Source of the DNA: Oscillospiraceae bacterium
GTDB taxonomy: Bacteria; Bacillota; Clostridia; Oscillospirales; Ruminococcaceae
Length of the DNA stretch: 64,000 nt
Direction: 5' to 3'
NCBI GenBank assembly: GCA_029006135.1
Contig: JAQXGE010000045.1
Coordinates: 62,001 to 126,000, forward strand
Shown here: piece by piece, positions 18,062 through 25,554 of the stretch
Numbering within the stretch: position 1 is the stretch's first letter
How the letters are laid out: every line of letters begins with the position of its first letter
Program-made: the position numbers and the translations under genes
The notes under the pieces: generated by a model
Seen by the model: only the letters and a program-made list of their open reading frames with translations
Told to the model about the DNA's origin: nothing
Databases searched by the model: none

Positions 18062-19210
18062 ATGTTCCATAAACACGACATCAAACGAAACGCCTGTCAG
18101 CTTTTCGGCGGGCAGGCCAAGCGCGGCTATGACTGGTGGTGGCACAGCTTTACCGCAGTCAGTGAAGCCACCGGGGAAAAACGCTCCTTCTTTATTGAAT
18201 ACTTCCTATGCAATCCTGCGCTCGGTGCGGATAAACCGATACTGGGGCAGCTGCCGGAAAATAAGAGGAATGGAGTCCGTCCCTCATACTTTATGGTCAA
18301 GGCAGGCGCGTGGGGAGAGGGAGGCGCCCAGCTGCACCGCTTTTTCTCCTGGAAAGAAACCGAGGTGGATTATGGTGCGCCCTATCAGGTGAAGGCGGGG
18401 GATTGCTATGCAACAGAAACTCGCCTGCAAGGCTCCGTCACTGTCACTGCCGAGGAAGCCGCCGCTCATCCGGAATGGATGTGCGGGTGTGGCAGTATGT
18501 GCTGGGATTTGAAAGTGGATAAGCTGATTCCTTTCAATGTGGGCTATGGAGCCAGTGCGCCCATGCGCAAATTGCAGCTGTTTGAAATGTTCTGGCATGC
18601 TGAGGGCATGAAAACCGCCTATTCCGGGTATGTAGAATGGAACGGTGAGCGGTATATCGTTACCCCGGAAACCTGCTTCGGCTATGCGGATAAGAACTGG
18701 GGCAAAGATTTCACTACACCCTGGCTCTGGCTTTCCTCCAACAACCTGACGAGTGAAATCACCGGCAAACGTCTTGAAAACAGCGTCTTTGATATCGGCG
18801 GAGGACGTCCCAAAGTCGGCCCTATCGCGCTGAAAGGCAAGCTTCTTTCCGCTTTCTATTACGAGGGGAAAGATTACGAGTTCAACTTCTCCAAATTCTG
18901 GACCTTCACGCGGACAAAATACTGCGGTTGGGAAACCGAGGATACAGTTCACTGGCAGGTTGAGCAGAAGACCTGGCGCAACCGTATGGTAACAGAAGTA
19001 TCTTGCAAGAAAAAGGATATGCTCCTTGTCAATTATGAAGCGCCTGACGGTTCCAAACGTCATACGCGCCTTTGGAACGGCGGCAACGGCGTCGGAACCG
19101 TGGAACTGTATCACGATAGCAAACTTATCGACCGCATTCATGCAGAGAATATTGGCTGCGAATACGGCGAATATGACGCGATTTCTCCGTACATAAAGAA
19201 AAATGTATAA
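18062..19210 (+). CDS. Tocopherol-cyclase-like (lipocalin-type) protein of unknown substrate
   Basis: A 382-residue soluble protein that resembles the tocopherol cyclase family. Seen: DWWWHSFTAV near the N-terminus, and the family-like stretch YADKNWGKDFTTPWLWL near residue 205, comparable to the AEKNWG...WFW motif of plant VTE1. Trp, Tyr and Phe are abundant throughout, as in two-part lipocalin-like barrels. No signal peptide or membrane helix is seen. The ATG at 18062 follows gagg. An anaerobic bacterium is not expected to make tocopherol, so the ligand is probably another lipid or isoprenoid; this is inference. It is 15 bases before a cysteine hydrolase and probably co-transcribed with it. 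Confidence 0.6.
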   Translation: MFHKHDIKRNACQLFGGQAKRGYDWWWHSFTAVSEATGEKRSFFIEYFLCNPALGADKPILGQLPENKRNGVRPSYFMVKAGAWGEGGAQLHRFFSWKETEVDYGAPYQVKAGDCYATETRLQGSVTVTAEEAAAHPEWMCGCGSMCWDLKVDKLIPFNVGYGASAPMRKLQLFEMFWHAEGMKTAYSGYVEWNGERYIVTPETCFGYADKNWGKDFTTPWLWLSSNNLTSEITGKRLENSVFDIGGGRPKVGPIALKGKLLSAFYYEGKDYEFNFSKFWTFTRTKYCGWETEDTVHWQVEQKTWRNRMVTEVSCKKKDMLLVNYEAPDGSKRHTRLWNGGNGVGTVELYHDSKLIDRIHAENIGCEYGEYDAISPYIKKNV

Positions 19211-19225
19211 ATGAAAGGGAATATG

Positions 19226-19732
19226 ATGAACAGAACACTGATTGTTATCGACATGCAGAACGACTTCATTGATGGTTCTTTAGGAACGACGGAAGCACAG
19301 AAAATTGTTCCCGCTGTCCGTGAAAAGATTGCCCAGTATCGTAAGGCAGGGAATACGGTCATTTTCACACGGGATACCCACGAAGAAAATTACCTGGATA
19401 CCCCTGAGGGAAAGAAATTACCTGTCAAACATTGTATTCGTGGCACCCATGGCTGGGAAATCGAGGCGTCCTTGGACACAACGGGGTGCCAAATTATAGA
19501 TAAGCCCAGTTTCGGCTGGACAAGATGGTCAGAGCATAATTTTGAGGATATTGAGCTGGTGGGACTTTGCACGGATATTTGTGTTGTTTCCAACGCACTG
19601 ATTCTCAAAGCGCTTTTCCCGAACTCGAACATTTCCGTGGATGCATCCTGCTGCGCAGGTGTTACGCCGGAAACCCACCACGCTGCACTGGAAACTATGA
19701 AAATGTGCCAGATTGATATCTGCAACGAATAA
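19226..19732 (+). CDS. Cysteine hydrolase, isochorismatase/nicotinamidase family
   Basis: A 168-residue cytosolic amidohydrolase of the isochorismatase-like fold. Seen: the catalytic Asp in VIDMQNDFIDG, the Lys in IIDKPSFGWT, and the nucleophile Cys in GLCTDICVVSNA with the usual cis-peptide context. TRDTHEENY and HCIRGTHGWEI supply the metal-side histidines found in nicotinamidases. Nicotinamidase is a plausible function, but the family is broad. Start chosen at the ATG at 19226, six bases after aaaggg; ATGs at 19211 and 19223 are alternatives. Probably in one transcript with the gene before it; a strong hairpin follows. Confidence 0.85.
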   Translation: MNRTLIVIDMQNDFIDGSLGTTEAQKIVPAVREKIAQYRKAGNTVIFTRDTHEENYLDTPEGKKLPVKHCIRGTHGWEIEASLDTTGCQIIDKPSFGWTRWSEHNFEDIELVGLCTDICVVSNALILKALFPNSNISVDASCCAGVTPETHHAALETMKMCQIDICNE

Positions 19733-19738
19733 CAAACG

Positions 19739-19779
19739 CAAACCGCCTGCCGGAAATCAGTTGACCGGCAGGCGGTTTG
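19739..19779. terminator. Bidirectional terminator between convergent units
   Basis: Perfect 15-base arms CAAACCGCCTGCCGG and CCGGCAGGCGGTTTG with an 11-base loop, six bases after the hydrolase stop and facing the end of the minus-strand ABC operon at 19802. T-rich sequence follows on both sides. Confidence 0.85.
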
Positions 19780-19801
19780 TGTTATAGTTTGTCTTGATCG
19801 T

Positions 19802-20371
19802 TTATACGATTTTGTGCTTGAATTTGCTGTGAGATAAGCTGTATAGAATATAGGCAATAAAGCAATAAAGGAAAATCGTTCCTCCAAAGAGCATGAAGAC
19901 TATTTCAGACACAAAAACAAGACTATACAACCACAATGAGGTCAACTGGAAAACAACACCCCAAAGAATTGCGGCAGCAGCAAAAACAATAGAGATGAAT
20001 ACTCCGGGCTTTAAAAGGTAAAAGATTAAATGAACACAAATCCCTTTGATCATCCACTTTTCTGCGCCATAGAGATAAATGATTTGGGCATAAATGCGAA
20101 GTTCCAATAAACTATAAATAGAGAAAAATATCACCAGAATTGGACAAATCCATGCAAACACAAAAGAAACCATAACAATGCCTTGTTTTGCATTTGTGAG
20201 GAATGACGCTGTAGAATTAAAGCCTTGCCTGGATAGGGCTCCTATCAGAATGGTAAAATCCATGCAAAGAATTAACATACTGACACAAAGCCTGCTTTTG
20301 GGCAGATTCTTCTGCGAATCTATGAAAATCCTGGACAAGGTTTTTACTGAGTTATTCGGGGTCTTTATCAT
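19802..20371 (-). CDS. Small integral membrane protein, FtsX-like partner of an ABC exporter
   Basis: A 189-residue protein with about four membrane helices (near 28-50, 68-95, 112-140, 145-180) and no sizeable external domain. I do not recognise the family. The pattern LYGAEKWMIKGICVHLIFY resembles the coupling helix region of FtsX/MacB-type permeases (LGA followed by a helix pair). It starts 20 bases inside the 3' end of the 400-residue permease gene, so the two are coupled. It is probably the second, shortened subunit of the same transporter. Base composition is clearly AT-richer than the flanking genes. Confidence 0.6.
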   Translation of the reverse strand: MIKTPNNSVKTLSRIFIDSQKNLPKSRLCVSMLILCMDFTILIGALSRQGFNSTASFLTNAKQGIVMVSFVFAWICPILVIFFSIYSLLELRIYAQIIYLYGAEKWMIKGICVHLIFYLLKPGVFISIVFAAAAILWGVVFQLTSLWLYSLVFVSEIVFMLFGGTIFLYCFIAYILYSLSHSKFKHKIV

Positions 20372-21554
20372 TATTGATAAGCTCCTGCTCTATGGTAAGT
20401 TTCAGCTGTCTTTTGGCGGTCACGCTTGTAATTACGAGCAATGCGAGCCCTAAAATCAAAGTCCAGCCATTGAGTGAATAGACAGAGAAAAGATATTGAA
20501 ATAGTGAATGCTCGGCAATTCCAAGCAGCAGCTGTGATATGATAAGAACCACCAAAAACAGCACTATGAAAAGGCCGAGGAAATGCGCAATGAAAAGCTT
20601 TTGAATCGAAGCGCAATCCTGACCCAGTATATAAAAAAGAACGATAGAGTCCTGCTGTTTTTTCAAAAGTTTTCTTATTGTGTTCTGTAAAAATACCAGC
20701 AATATAATGAAACCAACAAGACAGAAAACGAAACAGACCGAAAAAACAAGTACAATTTCTACCGGATAAATCGTCATAGCCGGATTGGCTTCGATTTGCG
20801 CATCATTCAGAACTTTTTGTATGATTGGCATATCTTCTCGATGAGCAACCACGACCATTGTGTTTTCTGGTGTTTCTACGCGTTTGCCATCGTAATATAC
20901 GGTGACACGTCCATCAGGATAGAGGGTATTGGAACACATTCCAACAGTGGCTGTAGAAGCAATAATTTCATTTGGCCCAAAAACAGCGGAACCGTTTTTG
21001 AATTTATCATAAACACCTACAACGGTTAAGTTGATTGCAGTTGACTCCGCGGGAATTGTTATTTGCTTTCCCAATAGAGCCTTCCCGCTTACCTTTTTAC
21101 TGTTGGATAAGACAAGATAGGATGGCACTAAAACTTCGTCGGTGCGGGAAAAATCAAGGGCGTCCCCTTGGATAATATGAATATCGGAAACCTCTGTCAT
21201 TCCAACAAAACAAACCTCTTGGGTGATTGGATTGCCGTTTTTACCGACACAATTTATTTGTGCATCTGTAAATATAAACCACGCATCATTAGGAAAAGTA
21301 CCTTCGATACGAGAAGTTTGTCCTTTCAAAACCTCGTTTACCGTTTCCAAATTCTTTTCGATACTAAGTGTGCGGTTGCAAGGATCATTATAGTACATCT
21401 GATATGTATACTTTATCGTATAATAGGAGATTGAACCCGAAATGACCATTAGGAATATGAGAAACAAACAGGCAACCGAGGTGAAAACTTTCGTTGGCAG
21501 CGTTCCCCAAACGGCTTTATCAAGCTTGTTCCACATTAAGAAACGTTGGGACAT
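20352..21554 (-). CDS. FtsX-like ABC transporter permease with external domain
   Basis: A 400-residue permease of the MacB/FtsX architecture: one N-terminal helix (about 20-40), an external domain of about 220 residues, then three C-terminal helices (about 265-295, 320-345 and 365-385). Seen: FYILGQDCASIQKLFIAHFLGL, the typical short coupling helix between the second and third helices, and the mixed strand/turn external part with LVPSYLVLSNSKKVSGKALLG. Such permeases usually move lipids or peptides or act mechanically from the outer side. A ggaggt site precedes the ATG. It follows the ATPase by 14 bases. The role (immunity, peptide export, lipoprotein release) is inference. Confidence 0.78.
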   Translation of the reverse strand: MSQRFLMWNKLDKAVWGTLPTKVFTSVACLFLIFLMVISGSISYYTIKYTYQMYYNDPCNRTLSIEKNLETVNEVLKGQTSRIEGTFPNDAWFIFTDAQINCVGKNGNPITQEVCFVGMTEVSDIHIIQGDALDFSRTDEVLVPSYLVLSNSKKVSGKALLGKQITIPAESTAINLTVVGVYDKFKNGSAVFGPNEIIASTATVGMCSNTLYPDGRVTVYYDGKRVETPENTMVVVAHREDMPIIQKVLNDAQIEANPAMTIYPVEIVLVFSVCFVFCLVGFIILLVFLQNTIRKLLKKQQDSIVLFYILGQDCASIQKLFIAHFLGLFIVLFLVVLIISQLLLGIAEHSLFQYLFSVYSLNGWTLILGLALLVITSVTAKRQLKLTIEQELINNDKDPE

Positions 21555-21568
21555 ATTACCTCCTGGCT

Positions 21569-22207
21569 TTATACCTGCTGCAAATTCAAAATGGTATCAG
21601 AATAGTTTGCAACGGTATGACTATGTGTGGCAATGATAATGCACGCTTTTGCTGTATCTTTGTATTGCTGCAGCCGGTTAATGATGAACAGTTCCGTTTC
21701 AGAATCCAAATTCGCAGTTGGTTCGTCTAAAATTAGGATTTTGGGCGTGCGAATCATCGCCGCTGCAATGGCAACACGTTGTTTTTCTCCGCCGGAAAGC
21801 TGAGAAATCCCTGAATCCGCCAAATGCGAAATATTCAGGTATTCCATCATTTTTAATGCTCTTTTTTGGCTTTCGGCCATCGGCTTTCCCAAAAGTAAAA
21901 GCGGCAGAGCTACATTATCCTTTGCGCTTAAAGAAGAAAATAGGGGAGTGTTTTGCATTTGCAGCCCCAGAACATTTTTTCTAAATACTGTGCCGCCATC
22001 CGTGTAGATAGATTTTCCGTTCCAGGCGACTTCCCCGTCAAACGAACCATCCAATCCGGACATAATACGAAGCAAGGTGCTTTTTCCGCAGCCGGATGGT
22101 CCCACAATCGCGTGAATCTGATTAGAAGCAAATTGCTGGTTAAACGAGCGGAAAACGCACTTTGGGCCATACGACTTATTTATATTTGAAAGCGTGAGCA
22201 AATTCAT
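21569..22207 (-). CDS. ABC transporter ATPase, MacB/LolD type
   Basis: A 212-residue ATP-binding subunit. Seen: Walker A GPSGCGKSTLLRI (about 35-47), Q-loop GLQMQNTPLFSSLSAKDNV, signature ISQLSGGEKQRVAIAAAM, Walker B ILILDEPTANLDSETE and the H-loop in IIIATHSHTVAN. This is the MacB/LolD/FtsE group that pairs with FtsX-like permeases. The ATG at 22207 follows ggag; an in-frame TTG lies two codons upstream. It heads a three-gene minus-strand operon with the two membrane subunits. AT-rich like its partners. Confidence 0.9.
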   Translation of the reverse strand: MNLLTLSNINKSYGPKCVFRSFNQQFASNQIHAIVGPSGCGKSTLLRIMSGLDGSFDGEVAWNGKSIYTDGGTVFRKNVLGLQMQNTPLFSSLSAKDNVALPLLLLGKPMAESQKRALKMMEYLNISHLADSGISQLSGGEKQRVAIAAAMIRTPKILILDEPTANLDSETELFIINRLQQYKDTAKACIIIATHSHTVANYSDTILNLQQV

Positions 22208-22220
22208 AATCAAACTCCAT

Positions 22221-22250
22221 ATTATAGTTGTATGCTCAATCGTACAACAA
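22221..22250 (-). promoter_or_regulatory. Promoter of the ABC operon
   Basis: On the minus strand TTGTTG (22245-22250), 18 bases, TATAAT (22221-22226). It lies between the lipoprotein stop and the ATPase start, so the transporter can be made independently of the lipoprotein. Confidence 0.65.
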
Positions 22251-22298
22251 CTCGGACCTCTTGAAAGGAAATCGAGGAATCCGAGTATTCAATGTTTC

Positions 22299-23558
22299 TC
22301 AAGAATACTGTTCTCCAACGTCCGCAAATTTTTCAATCACCGTTTCATCTGCGGGCAGTGTAAGCTGGGCTTTGTCGGCCATGAAACAGGCTTTTGCTGT
22401 CTCCATGCGGGAATCTGAGGCAGCCATAACAAACACCTCGCTGCCGTACTCGCCCAGAATTTGCAGCGCTCCTGCTTGTGAAAGCGGGCAGAACTCAATT
22501 TGATTGTCACAGAAGTTCAGCTGGAAAAGGCTGCTTTGTGCGTCACCGCCGGGATTGGATGCAAACCACAACTGAGCGTCATCCGCATACTGTATTTGGG
22601 TTGTGATTGGGTCCAATCGCTCATCCTGAATGATTTTCTCCAACGTGTTATCCGCAGCAAAGCGGCAGAGAAAATGGTCTTTTGTGATGTAATACAGCGT
22701 ATCGGGCAGCGGCGCTTCCAGCCCATCGTTTTGCTGCCAGGAGTACAGCAGGGTGCAGGTTCCATCCGCCGGGCTGACCATAATCAGTGTGTGCGTTTGG
22801 GACGCTATTGTGGCACGCTCATCATCCTGGCTGTTGGATTGCGCAATCATTTTAATAACAGGTTGGTGATTCACGCAGCCGGAAAGGAAATACGCCGTCC
22901 CCGCCGGCACATCGGCGTGCCAAAGTTCATCACAAACGCCGCTGTTCAGATCAATTCTCTCAAGAGCCTGCTCAATCTGTAATGTTTCTTTATACACCCG
23001 CGTGACAAGCGTATAAATGTACCCACTGTCAACACAGAAGGCCTCATACAGTGTTTCATTTGGGGCAAATTCATTTAGAACTCGCCGGTTGCTCCCGTCT
23101 AAATTTGCGATTTCAATCAGGGCAGGCTTCTGTACCTGTCCCGACAGACCCATATAGCAATATATCAGCTGTCTGTTATTGCTCACAATGCGCGGAATGT
23201 TGTTGGCATCGCCAAACCATGCCGTACAGGTATCACTGTGGTGCTGACAGTTGATTTCATTACAGACTGGAGTGGATTGCCTAGTTCTGTAATCGTAGAA
23301 AACCAGACAGCCGCTCCAATCATCATAATAAGAAACAGAATAAAAGCCGTCCTCGGTTTCTGCACCCTTGGCACAATTTGTAAAGCTCAAATCGCTTTGC
23401 GAGGTGTTTGTGATAGGGTCAGCAGCAATAGACGAAGAGGGCGTGGGTACGGTTGAGGTAGGTGCAGGAGAAGATTGGGAGGCTACATGACGAGAGTTAC
23501 AGCCAAACAAAAGGGCCGTGCAAATAAGAAGAAAAATAACGAGACTGTTTCTTTTCAT
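22299..23558 (-). CDS. Lipoprotein of unknown function, probable beta-propeller
   Basis: A 419-residue exported lipoprotein. Seen: signal peptide with lipobox LLFGCNSR (Cys at about 20), a Ser/Thr/Pro-rich linker, then a domain with the repeating pattern of strands and turns found in clostridial beta-propeller lipoproteins. The motif VCNEINCQHHSDTCTAW matches the cysteine-rich marker (CNxxxCxHxxxxC) seen in that family. Function is unknown; it may be a sensor or accessory of the adjacent ABC transporter. No strong ribosome site is seen. AT-rich composition marks it as part of the same island. A broken second copy of its 3' end lies upstream at 23741-23932. Confidence 0.7.
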   Translation of the reverse strand: MKRNSLVIFLLICTALLFGCNSRHVASQSSPAPTSTVPTPSSSIAADPITNTSQSDLSFTNCAKGAETEDGFYSVSYYDDWSGCLVFYDYRTRQSTPVCNEINCQHHSDTCTAWFGDANNIPRIVSNNRQLIYCYMGLSGQVQKPALIEIANLDGSNRRVLNEFAPNETLYEAFCVDSGYIYTLVTRVYKETLQIEQALERIDLNSGVCDELWHADVPAGTAYFLSGCVNHQPVIKMIAQSNSQDDERATIASQTHTLIMVSPADGTCTLLYSWQQNDGLEAPLPDTLYYITKDHFLCRFAADNTLEKIIQDERLDPITTQIQYADDAQLWFASNPGGDAQSSLFQLNFCDNQIEFCPLSQAGALQILGEYGSEVFVMAASDSRMETAKACFMADKAQLTLPADETVIEKFADVGEQYS

Positions 23559-23603
23559 TGCTCAAACCAATGTTATTTAAGAGAATTTGTGTTCTTTAGT
23601 TTC

Positions 23604-23632
23604 AATATATCCTATATTGCTTTTTTCGTCAA
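23604..23632 (-). promoter_or_regulatory. Promoter of the lipoprotein gene
   Basis: On the minus strand TTGACG (23627-23632), 17 bases, TATATT (23604-23609), about 45 bases before the ATG at 23558. Confidence 0.75.
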
Positions 23633-23740
23633 TAATAAGAAACGTGTTGGTAACTGAAATTCCAGGTTAGAGTCAAAACTTTGTGGATATGCACAAGTCA
23701 CATAGTCTTCTTTTGGAGAAAACTCCCAGAATCAATTTTC

Positions 23741-23932
23741 TCAAAAGTCCCGTCCGCCAACGTCCGCAAATTTTTTAATCGCCGCTTCTTCTGCGGGCAG
23801 TATAAGCTGGAAATTGTCGGTCATGAAACAGGTTTTTGCTGACTCCATGCGGGAATCTGAGGCAGCCATAACAAACACCTCGCTGCCGTACTCGCTCAGA
23901 ATTTGCAGCGTTCCTGTTTGTGAAAACGGGCA
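23741..23932 (-). pseudogene. Truncated second copy of the lipoprotein gene (3' end only)
   Basis: About 176 bases (23757-23932) align without gaps to 22315-22490, the last 60 codons of the lipoprotein gene, at high but incomplete identity. The minus-strand translation keeps ILSEYGSEVFVMAASDSRM and ends in KKFADVGGRDF and its own TGA at 23741-23743. Upstream of 23932 the homology stops abruptly. There is no start, signal peptide or promoter, so this is a remnant of a tandem paralogue. Several changes are conservative, which suggests the copy diverged as a functional gene before losing its 5' part. Confidence 0.85.
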
Positions 23933-24015
23933 AGCCGGATGCGGTGTTTCCGGAAAGCATAGACCAAGACAGCGAAGAAGGTTTTTGTGATGAAGAAAGT
24001 ACTTTAATATGAAAA

Positions 24016-24051
24016 CACACTGGCAGATAAAATAATCCGTCTGCCAGTGTG
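24016..24051. terminator. Terminator of the lac-type operon
   Basis: Perfect 12-base arms CACACTGGCAGA and TCTGCCAGTGTG with a 12-base loop. On the minus strand it follows the symporter stop by 25 bases and leads into a short T-run (GTTTTC). Confidence 0.85.
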
Positions 24052-24076
24052 CTTATTGCTGATTAATGAACGCTAT

Positions 24077-25444
24077 TTAAGCCTTTTGTGATGCCAACAG
24101 TTCCCGGTTGGCTTTCTCTACATTCAGTTTAGTCAGCAGGAAGGTGACCAAACCGCAGAAAATCATGGGCAGCCACAGATACATAACATTCAGCATAGTC
24201 AGAACGGAGTCGGGCTGAACAGCAACGCCTCCCTCGATAAAACCGCTGGCGGCCAGCAGCCAACCGGAGATGGCGGTGCCCAGTCCGCCGCCAATCTTGA
24301 CGCCCAGAGAGGTGCAGGAGTACATGGTGCCATCAATACGCTTGCCGGTAGTCAAGTATGTATAGTCAGAAGCGGAAGCAATCACGGCATTCAAATCTCC
24401 CTGCAGCGGACACATACCCAGAGAAGCTACAGCGGTGAAAACAAGCATCATGGGAACACTTCCGGCATAAGCGGCCACAAGAACCAGGATCCTCGAAACG
24501 GTAGCCACTGCGTAGCCCATGTAGTTGATTTTATACATGCCGCCCAGTTTGGCTACGATAGTAGGGACCAGCAGCAGACCAATAATCATGGGAATGTTCA
24601 GTGCGGTGGCAAACTGGCCCATCAATCCTTTGTCGCCCAGCACATAGGTCATATAGTAAGTGCCAACACCCGTGAAAGCGGAGTACAGCTGAGTCAGCAA
24701 ATAAACACCAAGAATCAGCAGATAGAACTTGTTTTTGATAAGGAGCTTGGCAGCTTCGCGAATGGTATACTTTTCAGCGGGGGCGCTGGAGCTCTCTTCG
24801 GCTTCATTTTGACTTTCGGGAAGTTCCTTCACGGACAGAACGGCAATGGTATTGGAAATAATGCCGATGATGACATAGATGAATGCCACAATTCTCCACG
24901 CGGCAGCATCGCCGCCAAAATGCTCAACGGCACCAAACGTGATAGCCTGGATGATTGTGCTGGTGGTGAATGCAAAGACAAAACGCAGAGAGCCCAGCTG
25001 TACACGTTCGTTCTCATTTTTTGTGATCAGGGCGGTCAGAGCTGAGTAAGCAATGTTGTTTGCCGTGTAGAAGCCGGCGTTCAGCATTACATAAAAAATG
25101 AAGAAGAAGGCATACTGTGCGGTCTTGCCCCACTCGGTCGGGATGGCAAAAATAGCGAACAGGCAGACGCCGCAGCCTAAATACGGCCACAGCATCCAGG
25201 GACGAGCCTTGCCCATTTTGGTGTGGGTCTTGTCAATGAGAGAACCAAAGATGAGGTCAGAGATGCCATCAAATATTTTGGCAACAGCCATCAGGGTGCC
25301 AACAATACCGGAGTTCAAACCAACGGTATCAGTCAGGTAAATCATTACAAAGAAGGTCAGGAATGCATAGACAACATTGCCGGCGATGTCACCCGAGCCG
25401 TACCCAATCTTGTTGTACCACTTTAAATATCTCTTTTCGTTCAT
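24077..25444 (-). CDS. Sugar:cation symporter, GPH (MelB/LacS) family
   Basis: A 455-residue membrane carrier with about twelve helices, of the glycoside-pentoside-hexuronide family. Seen: the N-terminal YGSGDIAGNVVYAF, the cation/sugar region KIFDGISDLIFGSLIDKT, the loop THTKMGKARPWML, and GTMYSCTSLGVKIGGGLG near residue 380. It lacks the IIA-like C-terminal domain of Streptococcus LacS, so it is the short MelB-like form. Placed 110 bases after lacZ on the same strand, it most likely imports lactose or another galactoside. An aaaaaaggag site precedes the ATG. Confidence 0.92.
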   Translation of the reverse strand: MNEKRYLKWYNKIGYGSGDIAGNVVYAFLTFFVMIYLTDTVGLNSGIVGTLMAVAKIFDGISDLIFGSLIDKTHTKMGKARPWMLWPYLGCGVCLFAIFAIPTEWGKTAQYAFFFIFYVMLNAGFYTANNIAYSALTALITKNENERVQLGSLRFVFAFTTSTIIQAITFGAVEHFGGDAAAWRIVAFIYVIIGIISNTIAVLSVKELPESQNEAEESSSAPAEKYTIREAAKLLIKNKFYLLILGVYLLTQLYSAFTGVGTYYMTYVLGDKGLMGQFATALNIPMIIGLLLVPTIVAKLGGMYKINYMGYAVATVSRILVLVAAYAGSVPMMLVFTAVASLGMCPLQGDLNAVIASASDYTYLTTGKRIDGTMYSCTSLGVKIGGGLGTAISGWLLAASGFIEGGVAVQPDSVLTMLNVMYLWLPMIFCGLVTFLLTKLNVEKANRELLASQKA

Positions 25445-25554
25445 GGTGGTTCTCCTTTTTTAATATGCTTGCATAAAAACTTCTTCGGCCGCTTGCAGCG
25501 GAAACTGGTGCGGCACTCTAAATTGAAGAGCCGATGCAGGGGACGGACCCAAAA

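Larger units (their letters stand above)
23559..24076. other. Intergenic region with a decayed duplicate
   Basis: 518 bases without an intact gene. In order: promoter of the lipoprotein (23604-23632), a stretch without recognisable signals, a truncated duplicate of the lipoprotein 3' end (23741-23932), an unrelated short plus-strand open stretch ending at a TGA near 24011, and the terminator of the sugar symporter gene (24016-24051). Confidence 0.6.
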
